Source: Pseudomonas sp. dw_612 (GTDB lineage: Bacteria > Pseudomonadota > Gammaproteobacteria > Pseudomonadales > Pseudomonadaceae). From it: a DNA stretch of 64,000 nt. The stretch is from positions 186,001-250,000 of the forward strand of contig NZ_JAAVVC010000006.1 of NCBI RefSeq assembly GCF_018449725.1, written 5' to 3'. Positions 53,815 through 63,477 of the stretch are shown piece after piece; position 1 is the first letter of the stretch; every line of letters starts with the position of its first letter. The position numbers and the translations under genes were made by a program. The notes beneath the pieces are model-generated. The model searched no databases and was not told where the DNA came from. It saw only the letters and a program-made list of their open reading frames with translations.

Positions 53815-55563
53815 TTACTGCTTCACGACTGCCGGCACTTCACTCGCCGCAGGTTTGGGTTTGATCAGGCTGAAGTCGATCAATGGACGCTGCTGACGTG
53901 TATAGGGATCGCCGATCAGCAATGGCCGCGCCTTGAAGCTGTCGCTGACCAGGCTCTTGCTGCGGTCCAGTTCATCGAAACTCAGGCCCGCCAGATCAGC
54001 CCAGGTGTGGATCAGATGCGAGCTGCTGTAAGGGCGGCTCAAGTCGGCGGCAAAGTTCCAGTTGTGGGTTTCACGCCATTTCGGCGAGGCCCAGGCCATG
54101 AACGGAATGGTGTACATCGGTGCCGTCGGCTTGCTTTCGTTACGCCCCAGGGTGTTGTGGCCCGGGGAGTCGAAGACGTCTTCGCCGTGGTCGGAGAGGT
54201 ACAGCAGGAAACCGTTCGGATCGACCTTGGCGTAGTCTTTGATCAGGCTCGACACCACGAAGTCGTTGTACCGCACCGCGTTGTCATAGCTGTTGTAGGT
54301 CGGCACTTCATCGTCGTGTACGCCGGCCGGAACGCCAGTGCGGTCCTTGAACGTGTTGAACGTCGGCGGGTAACGGTACTGGTAGCTCATGTGCGTGCCG
54401 AGCAAATGCACGACGATCAGCTTGCGCGGCGCCGCATCGCCCAACGCCTTGTTGAATGGCTCGATCACATCGCCATCGTACTGGGCGGCATTCTGGTTGC
54501 GGTTGTTGTTCAGGTACACCTGCTCGTCGGCTTGTTCAGAGAACGTGGTGAGCATGGTGTTGCGCTTGGTCATGGTTTGCTGATTGGTGATCCAGAAGGT
54601 TTTGTAACCCGCCTGTTTCATCATGCTGACCAGGGAGGGCGTCGTCAGGTACAGGTCCGGGTTCTCTTCGTCGGCGAAGGTCAGTACCTGTTGCAGCGCC
54701 TCAATGGTGTATGGGCGCGGGGTGATGACGTTATTGAAGATCGCCAGTTGATCCTTGAGCTTGTCCAGTTCCGGGGTGGTTTCCCGGTTGTAGCCGTACA
54801 AGCTCATGCGCTGACGGTTGGTGGACTCGCCGATCACCAGCACCAGGGTCGACGGTTGATCGGCCGAGGAGTTCTTGAGGTTTTTCAGCGGCGCGATCTT
54901 GCTCGCACTGTCGAGCATGTCCTGCATGCCGGCCAATGTGTCGAGGTAACGGTGATAAGCCACGGCCATCTGCCAAGGCACGGCGGGCTCGATGCGGGTT
55001 TCGAATTTTTCGAAACCGCCGGCCAGACTGCCGGTACGCGCGGTTTGCTTGATCAGCGGATAACCGACCACCGCCACCAGAATGGCAGTCGCAGCCACCA
55101 GCGCACGGCCACGCGGCATGTACACCGGACGCAAGCGGGTCCACAGGAAGTAGGCGAACGCGGTGTGAGCGAGGAACGCCAGCACCATCCACCAGGCAAA
55201 GTACTGGGTCATGTACTCGCCGGCTTCAGAGATGTTCGACTCGAACATAATGAAGATGACGCTCTGGGAAAACTCCTGCTGATAGATGAAGAAGTAGCCC
55301 AGGCTCGCCATCGAACAGGCCCACAGCACAACGCCGATCAGCGCGGCCAGCAGGCGGGTGCGCTTGGGGAACAGCAACATCGGCGCCAGCCACACGGCAC
55401 TCATCACAAAGGCCTGACGGAAACCGGTGAAACCCGAAGTACCCGTCAGTTGGATCAGCAGTTGTGTGATACCGGAAAAGTACCAGAAGAACACAAATAG
55501 CCAGATAAACCCGGCCCAATCGAAACCTGTCGCAGACGTTTTGCTGCGTTTAAGCAATGCCAT
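53815..55563 (-). CDS. cptA: CptA-like phosphoethanolamine transferase
   Basis: 582 aa. Five N-terminal membrane segments (residues 15-165) then a periplasmic sulfatase-type domain with the nucleophile Thr in VIGESTNRQRMSLYGYNRET, HLLGTHMSYQYRYP and LYLSDHGEDV. It transfers phosphoethanolamine to the lipopolysaccharide core (CptA) or lipid A (EptA relatives). The CptA branch is suggested by the core sequence. GGAG precedes the ATG. Such decoration lowers sensitivity to cationic peptides. Confidence 0.85.
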   Translation of the reverse strand: MALLKRSKTSATGFDWAGFIWLFVFFWYFSGITQLLIQLTGTSGFTGFRQAFVMSAVWLAPMLLFPKRTRLLAALIGVVLWACSMASLGYFFIYQQEFSQSVIFIMFESNISEAGEYMTQYFAWWMVLAFLAHTAFAYFLWTRLRPVYMPRGRALVAATAILVAVVGYPLIKQTARTGSLAGGFEKFETRIEPAVPWQMAVAYHRYLDTLAGMQDMLDSASKIAPLKNLKNSSADQPSTLVLVIGESTNRQRMSLYGYNRETTPELDKLKDQLAIFNNVITPRPYTIEALQQVLTFADEENPDLYLTTPSLVSMMKQAGYKTFWITNQQTMTKRNTMLTTFSEQADEQVYLNNNRNQNAAQYDGDVIEPFNKALGDAAPRKLIVVHLLGTHMSYQYRYPPTFNTFKDRTGVPAGVHDDEVPTYNSYDNAVRYNDFVVSSLIKDYAKVDPNGFLLYLSDHGEDVFDSPGHNTLGRNESKPTAPMYTIPFMAWASPKWRETHNWNFAADLSRPYSSSHLIHTWADLAGLSFDELDRSKSLVSDSFKARPLLIGDPYTRQQRPLIDFSLIKPKPAASEVPAVVKQ

Positions 55564-55741
55564 TAAGTACGTACTCCCACCGGCGTCATGGAGTCGCCAG
55601 CGTCATCAAACGAACCTACGAGAAACCGCTACTCGAGAGCCGAGCAGCCACAAGGACCGGGAGTATCGCTAGGGGAATGTGAAAACTTTGTGAGTTTTGT
55701 TCAGGAACGCGACAGGAAGCGTCAGCGCGAATGGCTTTTCA

Positions 55742-55830
55742 TGTGGGAGCGGGCTCGCTCGCGAAGGCGTCCGGTCAGTCAGCATTTGTATTGCTGACAC
55801 ACCGTTTTCGCGAGCAAGCCCGCTCCTACA
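55742..55830. repeat. REP pair, family A, slightly diverged
   Basis: GTGGGAGCGGGCTCGCTCGC pairs with CGCGAGCAAGCCCGCTCCTA; a few mismatches. Confidence 0.8.
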
Positions 55831-55857
55831 AGGGATGGCGGGGGGTACTGAGGGAAA

Positions 55858-56037
55858 TCAGGCGTTCAGCGCAGGCATCGATTGCCCGGCCAATTGAGCC
55901 TGTTGCTGCAACAATTGCCGAAGCTGTGCCACCTGGGTCTTCAAGGTGTCACGCTCGTCTTTCAATTGGCGCAGTTCATCACGACGAATCGTGACGTAGA
56001 GAGTTTGTGGGGGACGTGCGGTAACGATTGTGTCCAT
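55858..56037 (-). CDS. Small coiled-coil protein, 59 aa
   Basis: Found by reading the minus strand between annotated genes. It opens with ATG and reads MDTIVTARPPQTLYVTIRRD, followed by a heptad-like helix (ELRQLKDERDTLKTQVAQLR) and a Gln-rich end. GAGGTGA is 6 bases before the ATG. No membrane segment. The helix could dimerise. No family recognised; it may be a small regulator or adaptor. Confidence 0.65.
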   Translation of the reverse strand: MDTIVTARPPQTLYVTIRRDELRQLKDERDTLKTQVAQLRQLLQQQAQLAGQSMPALNA

Positions 56038-56310
56038 TGCTCACCTCGCAAATGGCCTGCATCAACTGTGATTGCGTCATTTATTTAAATGACACCTTCA
56101 CTATCGGCGCCGATTTTGATTTCTTTTGCCTCTGAAGGGAACTTTTTTATTTTTCATGGTCGGTGTGTCTTCAACACGATTCCCGACGTTATCAGTGTGA
56201 ATCGGGCACAATGCCCGGAAACTTCATCCCGGCGCTCTGGACTAACCCACATTAGTCGCGTTGGGCTATAACCTTTGACACACATTATTTGCAGTAAGGA
56301 GCATCAGCAC

Positions 56311-57291
56311 ATGCAACTCGGGATTATTGGACTGGGCCGCATGGGCGGTAATATTGCGCGGCGCCTGATGCTCAATGGGCATACCACCGTTGTTTACGAC
56401 CGCAATACCGCCTTCGTCGAGAACCTCGCAGCAGAGGGTTCCACCGGCGTCGCCGACCTGCCGGCGCTGGTCGCCGGCCTGGCCAAGCCGCGTGCGATCT
56501 GGGTCATGCTGCCGGCCGGCGCACCGACCGAAGACACCATCGACACCCTGAGCAACCTGCTCGAAGCCGGCGACACCATCATCGACGGCGGCAACACCTT
56601 CTATAAAGATGACATCCGTCGGGCCAAGACCCTGGCGGAAAAAGGCCTGCACTACATCGACGTCGGCACCTCCGGCGGCGTCTGGGGCCTGGAGCGCGGC
56701 TACTGCATGATGATCGGTGGCGACGCCGAAACTGTCACGCGCCTCGATCCGTTGTTCGAAAGCCTGGCGCCGGGCCTGGGTGACATCCCGCGCACCAAGG
56801 ACCGCAAGTCCGACGACGATCGCGCCGAACGCGGCTACATTCACGCCGGCCCAGCGGGTTCCGGGCACTTCGTGAAGATGATCCACAACGGCATCGAATA
56901 CGGAATGATGCAGGCCTTCGCCGAAGGCTTTGACATTCTCAAGACCAAATCCAGCGAAAACCTGCCGGAAGACCAGCGCTTCGACCTCAATGTCGCTGAC
57001 ATCGCCGAAGTCTGGCGTCGTGGCAGCGTCGTATCGTCGTGGTTGCTCGACCTGACCGCCGATGCCTTGGCCAGCGACCCGAAACTCGATGGTTACTCCG
57101 GCTCGGTAGCCGACAGCGGCGAAGGTCGCTGGACCATCGAAGCCGCCATGGAGCAGTCCGTGCCGGTACCGGTGCTGTCGAACTCGCTGTTCTCGCGCTA
57201 CCGTTCCCGCGGCCAAGGCACTTTTGGCGACAAAATTCTCTCGGCCCAGCGCTTCGGCTTCGGCGGCCACGTGGAGACTTCGAAAAAATGA
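56311..57291 (+). CDS. gnd: 6-phosphogluconate dehydrogenase (decarboxylating, short form)
   Basis: 326 aa. NAD(P)-binding [13 protein letters not shown] at the N-terminus, [27 protein letters not shown] and the catalytic-lysine segment [19 protein letters not shown]. The length (about 330, not 470) is that of the short GntZ/YqeC type. It makes ribulose-5-phosphate and CO2 from 6-phosphogluconate. AAGGAG precedes the ATG. It overlaps zwf by ATGA, so the genes are translationally coupled. Confidence 0.93.
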   Translation: MQLGIIGLGRMGGNIARRLMLNGHTTVVYDRNTAFVENLAAEGSTGVADLPALVAGLAKPRAIWVMLPAGAPTEDTIDTLSNLLEAGDTIIDGGNTFYKDDIRRAKTLAEKGLHYIDVGTSGGVWGLERGYCMMIGGDAETVTRLDPLFESLAPGLGDIPRTKDRKSDDDRAERGYIHAGPAGSGHFVKMIHNGIEYGMMQAFAEGFDILKTKSSENLPEDQRFDLNVADIAEVWRRGSVVSSWLLDLTADALASDPKLDGYSGSVADSGEGRWTIEAAMEQSVPVPVLSNSLFSRYRSRGQGTFGDKILSAQRFGFGGHVETSKK

Positions 57292-58811
57292 GTAATACGA
57301 TCCGCAGGAAATCCAAGGCAGAACCCGCACCACCGACCACGCTGTTCCTGTTCGGTGCCCATGGTGACCTGGTCAAGCGTCTGTTGATGCCGGCCCTGTA
57401 CAACCTCAGTCGCGACGGCCTGCTGGGCAATGGACTGCGGATCATCGGCGTTGACCACAACGCCATCAGCGATGAAGCCTTCGCGCAAAAGCTCGAAGAC
57501 TTCATTCGCACCGAAGCGGCCGCCAAGGTCGGCAAGGGCGATGAAGCTCTTGATCCGGCCTTGTGGGCCAAACTGGCCAAAGGCATCAGCTACGTTCAGG
57601 GCGACTTCCTGGACGACAGCACTTATCAAGCCCTGGCGGCAAAAATCGCCGACAGCGGCACCGGCAATGCGGTGTTCTACCTGGCCACCGCGCCACGGTT
57701 CTTCAGCGAAGTGGTGCGCCGCCTCGGCAGCGCCGGTTTGCTGGAAGAAACCCCGGAAGCCTTCAGAAGGGTGGTGATCGAAAAACCGTTCGGCTCCGAC
57801 CTGCAAACCGCCGAAGCCTTGAACGCGTGCTTGCTCAAGGTGATGTCGGAAAAGCAGATCTACCGGATCGATCACTACCTGGGCAAGGAAACCGTGCAGA
57901 ACATTCTGGTCAGCCGGTTCTCCAACAGCCTGTTCGAAGCGTTCTGGAACAACCATTACATCGACCACGTACAGATCACCGCCGCTGAAACCGTCGGCGT
58001 GGAAACCCGTGGCAGTTTTTACGAACACACTGGCGCCTTGCGGGACATGGTGCCCAATCACCTGTTCCAGTTGCTGGCGATGGTGGCCATGGAACCGCCG
58101 GCTGCGTTCGGCGCGGATGCGGTACGTGGCGAGAAAGCCAAAGTGGTCGGCGCGATTCGTCCCTGGTCCGTTGAAGATGCGCGGGCCAACTCGGTGCGTG
58201 GCCAATACGCCGCTGGCGAAGTCGACGGCAAGCCGTTGGCCGGTTACCGCCAGGAAGGCAACGTGGCACCGGACAGCAACACCGAAACCTATGTCGCGCT
58301 GAAAGTGATGATCGACAACTGGCGCTGGGTCGGCGTGCCGTTCTACCTGCGCACCGGCAAGCGCATGAGCGTGCGTGACACCGAGATCGTTATCTGTTTC
58401 AAGCCTGCGCCGTACGCGCAATTCCGCGACACCGAGGTCGACGAGTTGCAGCCGACGTACTTGCGGATCCAGATCCAGCCCAACGAAGGCATGTGGTTCG
58501 ACCTGCTGGCCAAGCGACCGGGACCGGCGCTGAAGATGGCCAATATCGAACTGGGGTTCGCCTACAAGGACTTCTTCGAGATGCAGCCGTCCACCGGCTA
58601 CGAAACCCTGATCTACGATTGCCTGACCGGCGACCAGACGCTGTTCCAGCGCGCCGACAACATCGAGAACGGCTGGCGCGCCGTACAGCCGTTCCTCGAC
58701 GCCTGGCAGCAGGACGCGAGTGTGCAGAGCTATGCGGCAGGTGAGGATGGCCCACAAGCTGCCGAAGACCTGCTGACCCGTGATGGCCGCGTCTGGCACA
58801 GCCTCGGATGA
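57288..58811 (+). CDS. zwf: Glucose-6-phosphate 1-dehydrogenase
   Basis: 507 aa. The N-terminal NADP-binding motif is [16 protein letters not shown] (a His replaces the more common Ser in GASGDL). The catalytic segment is [13 protein letters not shown], and EKPFGSD supplies the binding loop. Normal length. It oxidises glucose-6-phosphate to 6-phosphogluconolactone. Start overlaps the gnd stop (ATGA) and its stop overlaps the next gene (ATGA), so the order gnd-zwf-HAD is coupled. A shorter frame in antisense is not a gene. Confidence 0.95.
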   Translation: MSNTIRRKSKAEPAPPTTLFLFGAHGDLVKRLLMPALYNLSRDGLLGNGLRIIGVDHNAISDEAFAQKLEDFIRTEAAAKVGKGDEALDPALWAKLAKGISYVQGDFLDDSTYQALAAKIADSGTGNAVFYLATAPRFFSEVVRRLGSAGLLEETPEAFRRVVIEKPFGSDLQTAEALNACLLKVMSEKQIYRIDHYLGKETVQNILVSRFSNSLFEAFWNNHYIDHVQITAAETVGVETRGSFYEHTGALRDMVPNHLFQLLAMVAMEPPAAFGADAVRGEKAKVVGAIRPWSVEDARANSVRGQYAAGEVDGKPLAGYRQEGNVAPDSNTETYVALKVMIDNWRWVGVPFYLRTGKRMSVRDTEIVICFKPAPYAQFRDTEVDELQPTYLRIQIQPNEGMWFDLLAKRPGPALKMANIELGFAYKDFFEMQPSTGYETLIYDCLTGDQTLFQRADNIENGWRAVQPFLDAWQQDASVQSYAAGEDGPQAAEDLLTRDGRVWHSLG

Positions 58812-59629
58812 GTGAAGCAGCGAAGCATCCCATCCGTTTTCTGCTCAGCGACATGGACGGCACCTTGTTGCTGCCCGATCACAGCCTCAGCCAGCGCACG
58901 ATCGACGCGGTTCGTGCGCTGCGCGAGGCGGGCGTTTTCTTTAGCCTGGCCACTGGCCGGCCACCGAAAGCCATGTTGCAGCAGATCGAAGCCCTGGGCG
59001 TCGACCTGCCGACCGCAGCCTTCAACGGCGGCACCATCGTCAACCCGGACGGCAGTGTGCTGGTCGCGCATTACTTGCCGGCCACTGCGGCGCTGACCGC
59101 ATTGGCGCTGTTCGCTGACCGGCCGGACATCGAAATCTGGGTGTTCAGCGGTGGCGACTGGTTGCTGAAAGATCCCCACGGTCCGATGGTTCCCCGTGAA
59201 CAGCACGGCCTGGGCTATCCGCCGGTGGTGGTCGAGAGTTTTGAGCCGTACCTGGAACGCATCGACAAGATCGTCGCCACCAGCAACAACACGGACTTGT
59301 TGATCGAGCTGGAAGCGCTGCTGCTGCCGAAAGTGGAAGGTCAGGCGCAAGTCTCCCGTTCACAGCCGATTTACCTGGACGTGACGGCGATGCAAGCCAA
59401 CAAGGGTGCGGCGCTGGCAACATTGGCCGAGTTTCTCGGCGTGCCGCTGGCGCAGACGGCCGCACTGGGTGATGGCGGCAATGACCCGGCGATGTTTCAT
59501 CGTGCCGGGTTGTCGATTGCCATGGGCCAGTCCGAGGAGGCGGTGAAGCGCCAGGCCGATGTGGTCACCGGTGCCAATACCGAAGATGGTGCGGCGCAGG
59601 CGATCGAGCGGTACATCCTCAAACGCTGA
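58808..59629 (+). CDS. Cof-type HAD-superfamily phosphatase
   Basis: 273 aa. DxD motif in LLSDMDGTLLLPDH, motif III/IV in ALGDGGNDPAMFHRAGLSIAM, and a Cof-type cap between residues 85 and 190. The family dephosphorylates sugar phosphates and related small metabolites. Start overlaps the zwf stop by ATGA, so it is co-translated; it may remove phosphate from a pentose-phosphate intermediate or side product. No direct evidence for the substrate. Confidence 0.88.
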   Translation: MSEAAKHPIRFLLSDMDGTLLLPDHSLSQRTIDAVRALREAGVFFSLATGRPPKAMLQQIEALGVDLPTAAFNGGTIVNPDGSVLVAHYLPATAALTALALFADRPDIEIWVFSGGDWLLKDPHGPMVPREQHGLGYPPVVVESFEPYLERIDKIVATSNNTDLLIELEALLLPKVEGQAQVSRSQPIYLDVTAMQANKGAALATLAEFLGVPLAQTAALGDGGNDPAMFHRAGLSIAMGQSEEAVKRQADVVTGANTEDGAAQAIERYILKR

Positions 59630-59638
59630 GCCTCCACC

Positions 59639-59722
59639 GTAGGAGCTGCCGAAGGCTGCGATCTTTTGATCTCGTTTTTAAAGATCAAGGTCAAAAGATC
59701 GCAGCCTTCGGCAGCTCCTACA
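59639..59722. repeat. REP-like pair, family C, inverted order
   Basis: GTAGGAGCTGCCGAAGGCTG and the reverse complement around a loop with TTTTTAAAGATC, between convergent HAD and nhaB genes. Confidence 0.85.
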
Positions 59723-59734
59723 GGTAAATCGGAG

Positions 59735-61237
59735 TTACAGCCAGAAACTCACCGCATACCACCCCAAAACCCCCATCACCACCGTATACGGCAACGCCAT
59801 CCACACCATCCGCCCATACGACAGGCGAATCAGCGGTGCAATCGCCGAGGTCAGCAAAAACAGAAACGCCGCCTGACCATTTGGCGTCGCCACGCTCGGC
59901 AAATTGGTCCCGGTGTTGATGGCAATCGCCAACGTCTCGAAATGCTCGCGGCTCATGTGGCCGGCGATGAACGCCTGTTTCACTTCGGTGATGTAAATCG
60001 TCGCCACGAATACGTTGTCGCTGATCGCCGATAACAATCCGTTGGCAATAAACAGCATGCCCGGCTGTTGATCCGCCGGCAGGGCCAGCACCCATTGAAT
60101 CAGCGGCGTGAACAGTTGCTGATCATGAATCACCGCCACCACGGCGAAGAACACCACCAGCAGCGCGGTGAACGGCATGGCGTCTTTAAATGCGTTACCG
60201 ATGCGATGTTCGTCCGTGATGCCGGTGAACGCAGTGATCAACACGATCACCATCAAGCCGATCAACCCGACTTCCGCAATGTGAAACGCCAGCCCGGCAA
60301 TCAGGATCAGCGCCGCCGCGCCCTGGACCAGCAACGCCGCCCGTTGGCGCGCGGTGCGCTCGGCATTGTCTTCGGCGGCGTAGTTGGCCAGCACCGTGCG
60401 CACGTTGTCCGGCAGCAGCGTGCCGTAACCGAACCAGCGCAGCTTCTCCAGCAGCACACAGGTCACCAGGCCGGCGGCCAGTACCGGCAAGGACACCGGG
60501 GCGATCTTCAGGAAGAATTCGGCGAAATGCCAACCCATCTCATGGCCGATCAACAGGTTCTGCGGCTCGCCGACCAGCGTGCACACGCCACCGAGTGCCG
60601 TGCCCACCGCGCCGTGCATCAGCAGGCTGCGCAGAAAGGCGCGGAACTGTTCGAGGTCTTCATGGTGAAGGCTGGGCAGGTGTTGATCGTCGCTGAAACC
60701 GCTGTCCAGGCGTGGATCGTTGCCCGAGGCGACGCGGTGATACACCGAGTAAAACCCCACCGCCGCGCTGATGATCACTGCCGTGACGGTCAAGGCGTCG
60801 AGAAATGCCGACAGGAACGCCGACAGAAAACAGAACATCAGCGCCAGCAACGCCTTGGAGCGAACCCCGAGCAACAGGCGCGAGAATAGAAACAGCAGCA
60901 GGTCTTTCATGAAGTAAATGCCGGCGACCATAAACATCAGCAGCAGGATCACCGGAAAGTTGTGCACCAGTTCGTCATACAGCGCCTGGGGCGTGGTCAT
61001 CTTCAACAGCAGCGCTTCGATCAGCAGCAGGCCACCGGGCATCAGCGGATAACATTTGAGGGCCATGGCCAGGGTGAAAATGAATTCCAGGACCAACAAC
61101 CACCCGGCGGCTACCGGGCCCACGGTCCACAGCACCAGGGCGTTGAGGATCAGGAAGCCGACGATGCTCGCCTTGTACCAGCGGGGAGAGTGCCCGAGAA
61201 AGTTGTGCGCGAACGCCTGGGCCATTGAACCGGACAT
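59735..61237 (-). CDS. nhaB: Na+/H+ antiporter NhaB
   Basis: 500 aa, about 12 membrane segments (for example [27 protein letters not shown] and [24 protein letters not shown]). It matches NhaB by length and by the central loop [15 protein letters not shown]. It exports sodium in exchange for protons at the inner membrane. AAGGAG precedes the ATG. The gene stands alone. Confidence 0.93.
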   Translation of the reverse strand: MSGSMAQAFAHNFLGHSPRWYKASIVGFLILNALVLWTVGPVAAGWLLVLEFIFTLAMALKCYPLMPGGLLLIEALLLKMTTPQALYDELVHNFPVILLLMFMVAGIYFMKDLLLFLFSRLLLGVRSKALLALMFCFLSAFLSAFLDALTVTAVIISAAVGFYSVYHRVASGNDPRLDSGFSDDQHLPSLHHEDLEQFRAFLRSLLMHGAVGTALGGVCTLVGEPQNLLIGHEMGWHFAEFFLKIAPVSLPVLAAGLVTCVLLEKLRWFGYGTLLPDNVRTVLANYAAEDNAERTARQRAALLVQGAAALILIAGLAFHIAEVGLIGLMVIVLITAFTGITDEHRIGNAFKDAMPFTALLVVFFAVVAVIHDQQLFTPLIQWVLALPADQQPGMLFIANGLLSAISDNVFVATIYITEVKQAFIAGHMSREHFETLAIAINTGTNLPSVATPNGQAAFLFLLTSAIAPLIRLSYGRMVWMALPYTVVMGVLGWYAVSFWL

Positions 61238-61303
61238 CGGCTACTCCTTGTATTAAGAAGCGCGCAACTTGCCGGAAGCGACAGGGAAGATCAAGCGCCG
61301 GGG

Positions 61304-62593
61304 CTAGCTCAGGTATCGCGCCACCACCGCCCGGTAGTTGCCGTCCAGTGAATAGCCGCCGACGACGATCCGACCGTTGTCCTGCACCGCCAGGGACGTG
61401 GCCGTGTCGAGGCTGCGGCCCAGTCGGGTACGCACCCAGCCGATGCCATTGGCAAAGCGGCGATCCAACTGTCCCTGAGGCAGGTATCGAGCCAGGATGA
61501 AATCGGCTTCGACCCCGCCGATCGTGGCTCCGACGGCCAGGATGCTGCCATCCGCTTGAACCTGGGCGGCGGTCCATTGGCTGCCGCTGTGGCCGATTTC
61601 CAGGCGTTGCGGCTGACCTCCGTTGCAATGTTTATCCGGGCGACCGTTGCTGTGCAATTTCAGTGACAGGCAGTGCATCGGGTCGCGGCTGCTGCCAAAA
61701 CAGTGCAAGTCACTGTTGCCCTGCTGAACGATCTGGCTGACCTGAGCACTGCGTCCCTGAGCCTTGAAAGTCATGAATCCATCCACGGCGAAGCTGTCGT
61801 CCAGTCGGCCGTCGGCGTGATAGCGGGCGAGTAATCCTTCCGCCGGAAAATTGATCGAGCCACCTGCGAGGATGCGCCCGTCCTGTTGCACCATGAGGCT
61901 GCCGAGCCAGGTGTTCATCAGCAAATGCCTGACCACCACGAAACCGCGGCCGTTGAAGTCCTTGTCCAGAGTGCCGTCGACATTGAGGCGGATCAGCAGG
62001 CCGACGTGATCGGCGAGTTCGAAATGATGATTGGCCAGCACCAGGATTCGACCGTCCTCCTGCACGGCGATATCGCAGGCTTCGGCGCCCGGCACACCTG
62101 GTGGCAACCAATCGTCGCGCAGCCCCCGGGACAGATCACCGGGAAGCCGCACCACCTGGCGTCCGTTGTCGCCAAAGCTTCGAACCGGGTGGCCATGGGG
62201 ATCGAACAGCGCCAGAGCGGGCAAGGTGCGGTGAGCGTTTTCGTAGTGCAGGCCAGCCAGCAGAATGGAACCGCAGGGCAGGACATGGACCTTGCTGGCC
62301 ATGGCCTCGAAGCCCAATGCGAACTGACCGATCAGGCTGCCCTGATTGCCAAAGCTCAGGTCCGCCGAGCCATCTTCCAGCAAGCGGGCGAGGCCAAAGC
62401 GGCTGCCGCCATGGGTGCCGACCTTGGCTGCGACCAGCAAGCGACCTTGCGGGTCGATGGCGACACCGTTGGCCATGCTTGAGGAACTGCCGGCGAAATA
62501 CACTTGGGTTTTGCCGGCGGCGGCAAATTCCGGGTCGAGGTGCCCGGCTGCATTTGCTGTGGCAGGGCAGGCGAAAGCGGTCTGGATTGACAT
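61304..62593 (-). CDS. Delta-60-repeat beta-propeller protein
   Basis: 430 aa. At least six repeats of about 55-65 residues ending in a DGxIlVaG-type turn followed by ARyl and DgsLD-type segments; examples are VAIDPQGRLLVAAKVG, VLPCGSILLAGLHYEN, VQEDGRILVLANHH, VQQDGRILAGGSINF, VQADGSILAVGATIGG and VQDNGRIVVGGYSLDG. Such repeats form a propeller. No signal peptide is obvious, but the N-terminus MSIQTAFACPATANAAG is unusual. AAGGAG precedes the ATG. Function unknown; relatives are often secreted. Confidence 0.8.
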   Translation of the reverse strand: MSIQTAFACPATANAAGHLDPEFAAAGKTQVYFAGSSSSMANGVAIDPQGRLLVAAKVGTHGGSRFGLARLLEDGSADLSFGNQGSLIGQFALGFEAMASKVHVLPCGSILLAGLHYENAHRTLPALALFDPHGHPVRSFGDNGRQVVRLPGDLSRGLRDDWLPPGVPGAEACDIAVQEDGRILVLANHHFELADHVGLLIRLNVDGTLDKDFNGRGFVVVRHLLMNTWLGSLMVQQDGRILAGGSINFPAEGLLARYHADGRLDDSFAVDGFMTFKAQGRSAQVSQIVQQGNSDLHCFGSSRDPMHCLSLKLHSNGRPDKHCNGGQPQRLEIGHSGSQWTAAQVQADGSILAVGATIGGVEADFILARYLPQGQLDRRFANGIGWVRTRLGRSLDTATSLAVQDNGRIVVGGYSLDGNYRAVVARYLS

Positions 62594-62781
62594 GCACGCA
62601 TCTCCTTGCCAGTCGACCTGATCCCGGTAGCCGGGAGGGTGACTGCGCGTGCGAAACATTCAATCCCTGAATGCGCAGACGCACAACTGTCATAACTAAC
62701 AGGTGGAGGGTCGTTGTGTGCCAGAACAGTGTCTTTTGGAACCACTGAAGAAGGGTGCCAACAATCAAGCCTTTATAAAGC

Positions 62782-62865
62782 AAAAGATCGCAGCCTTCGG
62801 CAGCTCCTACAAGGAAACGCATATTCCAATGTAGGAGCTGCCGAAGGCTGCGATCTTTTGATCTT
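62782..62865. repeat. REP-like pair, family C
   Basis: AAAAGATCGCAGCCTTCGGC and its reverse complement around a loop of about 25 bp, between the delta-60 gene and the next small gene. Confidence 0.85.
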
Positions 62866-62868
62866 TAA

Positions 62869-63135
62869 TTAATGAGGCATGGACCACGATTGCAAGGTGT
62901 AACCATCTTCGCTAAGTGCGGCACGCGCCTGTTCCAGCAGATGTTCAAGTTGCACCGGATCCGAATAAGCGCTGCTTGGGATCTGTGCACGGCCGATGCG
63001 GGTATTGGTGCGGTCGATAACGCTCAGGCTGAGTTCGCCGTTGCCGTCTTGTGGGGCCCAGGCCACGCATTGAAATGGCTTGAACGCGCGGTCGGCAATC
63101 AAAAGAGCTTCGTTGATACGGAGCGGGGCGGTCAT
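62869..63135 (-). CDS. Small conserved protein, 88 aa
   Basis: MTAPLRINEALLIADRAFKP start; about 88 residues with an amphipathic helix in the last third (LEHLLEQARAALSEDGY). No signal peptide. Chosen ATG follows AGAAG; the frame 8 codons longer is not supported. No family recognised. Confidence 0.6.
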   Translation of the reverse strand: MTAPLRINEALLIADRAFKPFQCVAWAPQDGNGELSLSVIDRTNTRIGRAQIPSSAYSDPVQLEHLLEQARAALSEDGYTLQSWSMPH

Positions 63136-63477
63136 GGGATCTTCTCTCTGTATGCCCAATCAAGTGATGTGCCGTCGGTTGGGCTTACCGTTCGGCTGGT
63201 TACTTGTACTGATGCCCGCAATAGGGGGTTGGGTCACACACAACGCAAAGAAAATTCAACTTTCTTTCATATACTCAATATTCAGGCTGTTTTTGAAAGC
63301 TGGGTGAAAGGTTCAGTCGTTAGGTAACTAACAAAGTCTCTTCTTATAACTAATTAGTTAACACTCCTATAGTCAAACGATACAAGGCCCCGTCAAATTC
63401 TTGCTAATGTTACAGCCAGGTCCGCCAAATGACTGTTTTTAATAATATTTCCTTAAATTTGGCGCCAAGGAACAGTC
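63136..63477. promoter_or_regulatory. AT-rich regulatory region before the sigma-54 activator
   Basis: No gene is seen. A perfect 14-bp palindrome TAACTAATTAGTTA lies at 63347-63360 and a related inverted repeat GTTAG/CTAAC with a 4-base spacer at 63319-63332. A long inverted repeat joins the leader to the start codon: ATGACTGTT (63429-63437) and AACAGTCAT (63471-63479). The region is far richer in A+T than its neighbours. Confidence 0.6.

Noticed and set aside
53683..55500. 605-aa plus-strand frame
   Set aside because: Antisense to the CptA-like gene and begins inside a REP palindrome.
56204..56218. GGGCACAATGCCC hairpin before gnd as an attenuator
   Set aside because: Only a 5-bp stem, no U-run after it and no leader peptide; too weak to claim.
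57198..58799. 533-aa minus-strand frame
   Set aside because: Antisense to zwf; zwf is intact with catalytic motifs.
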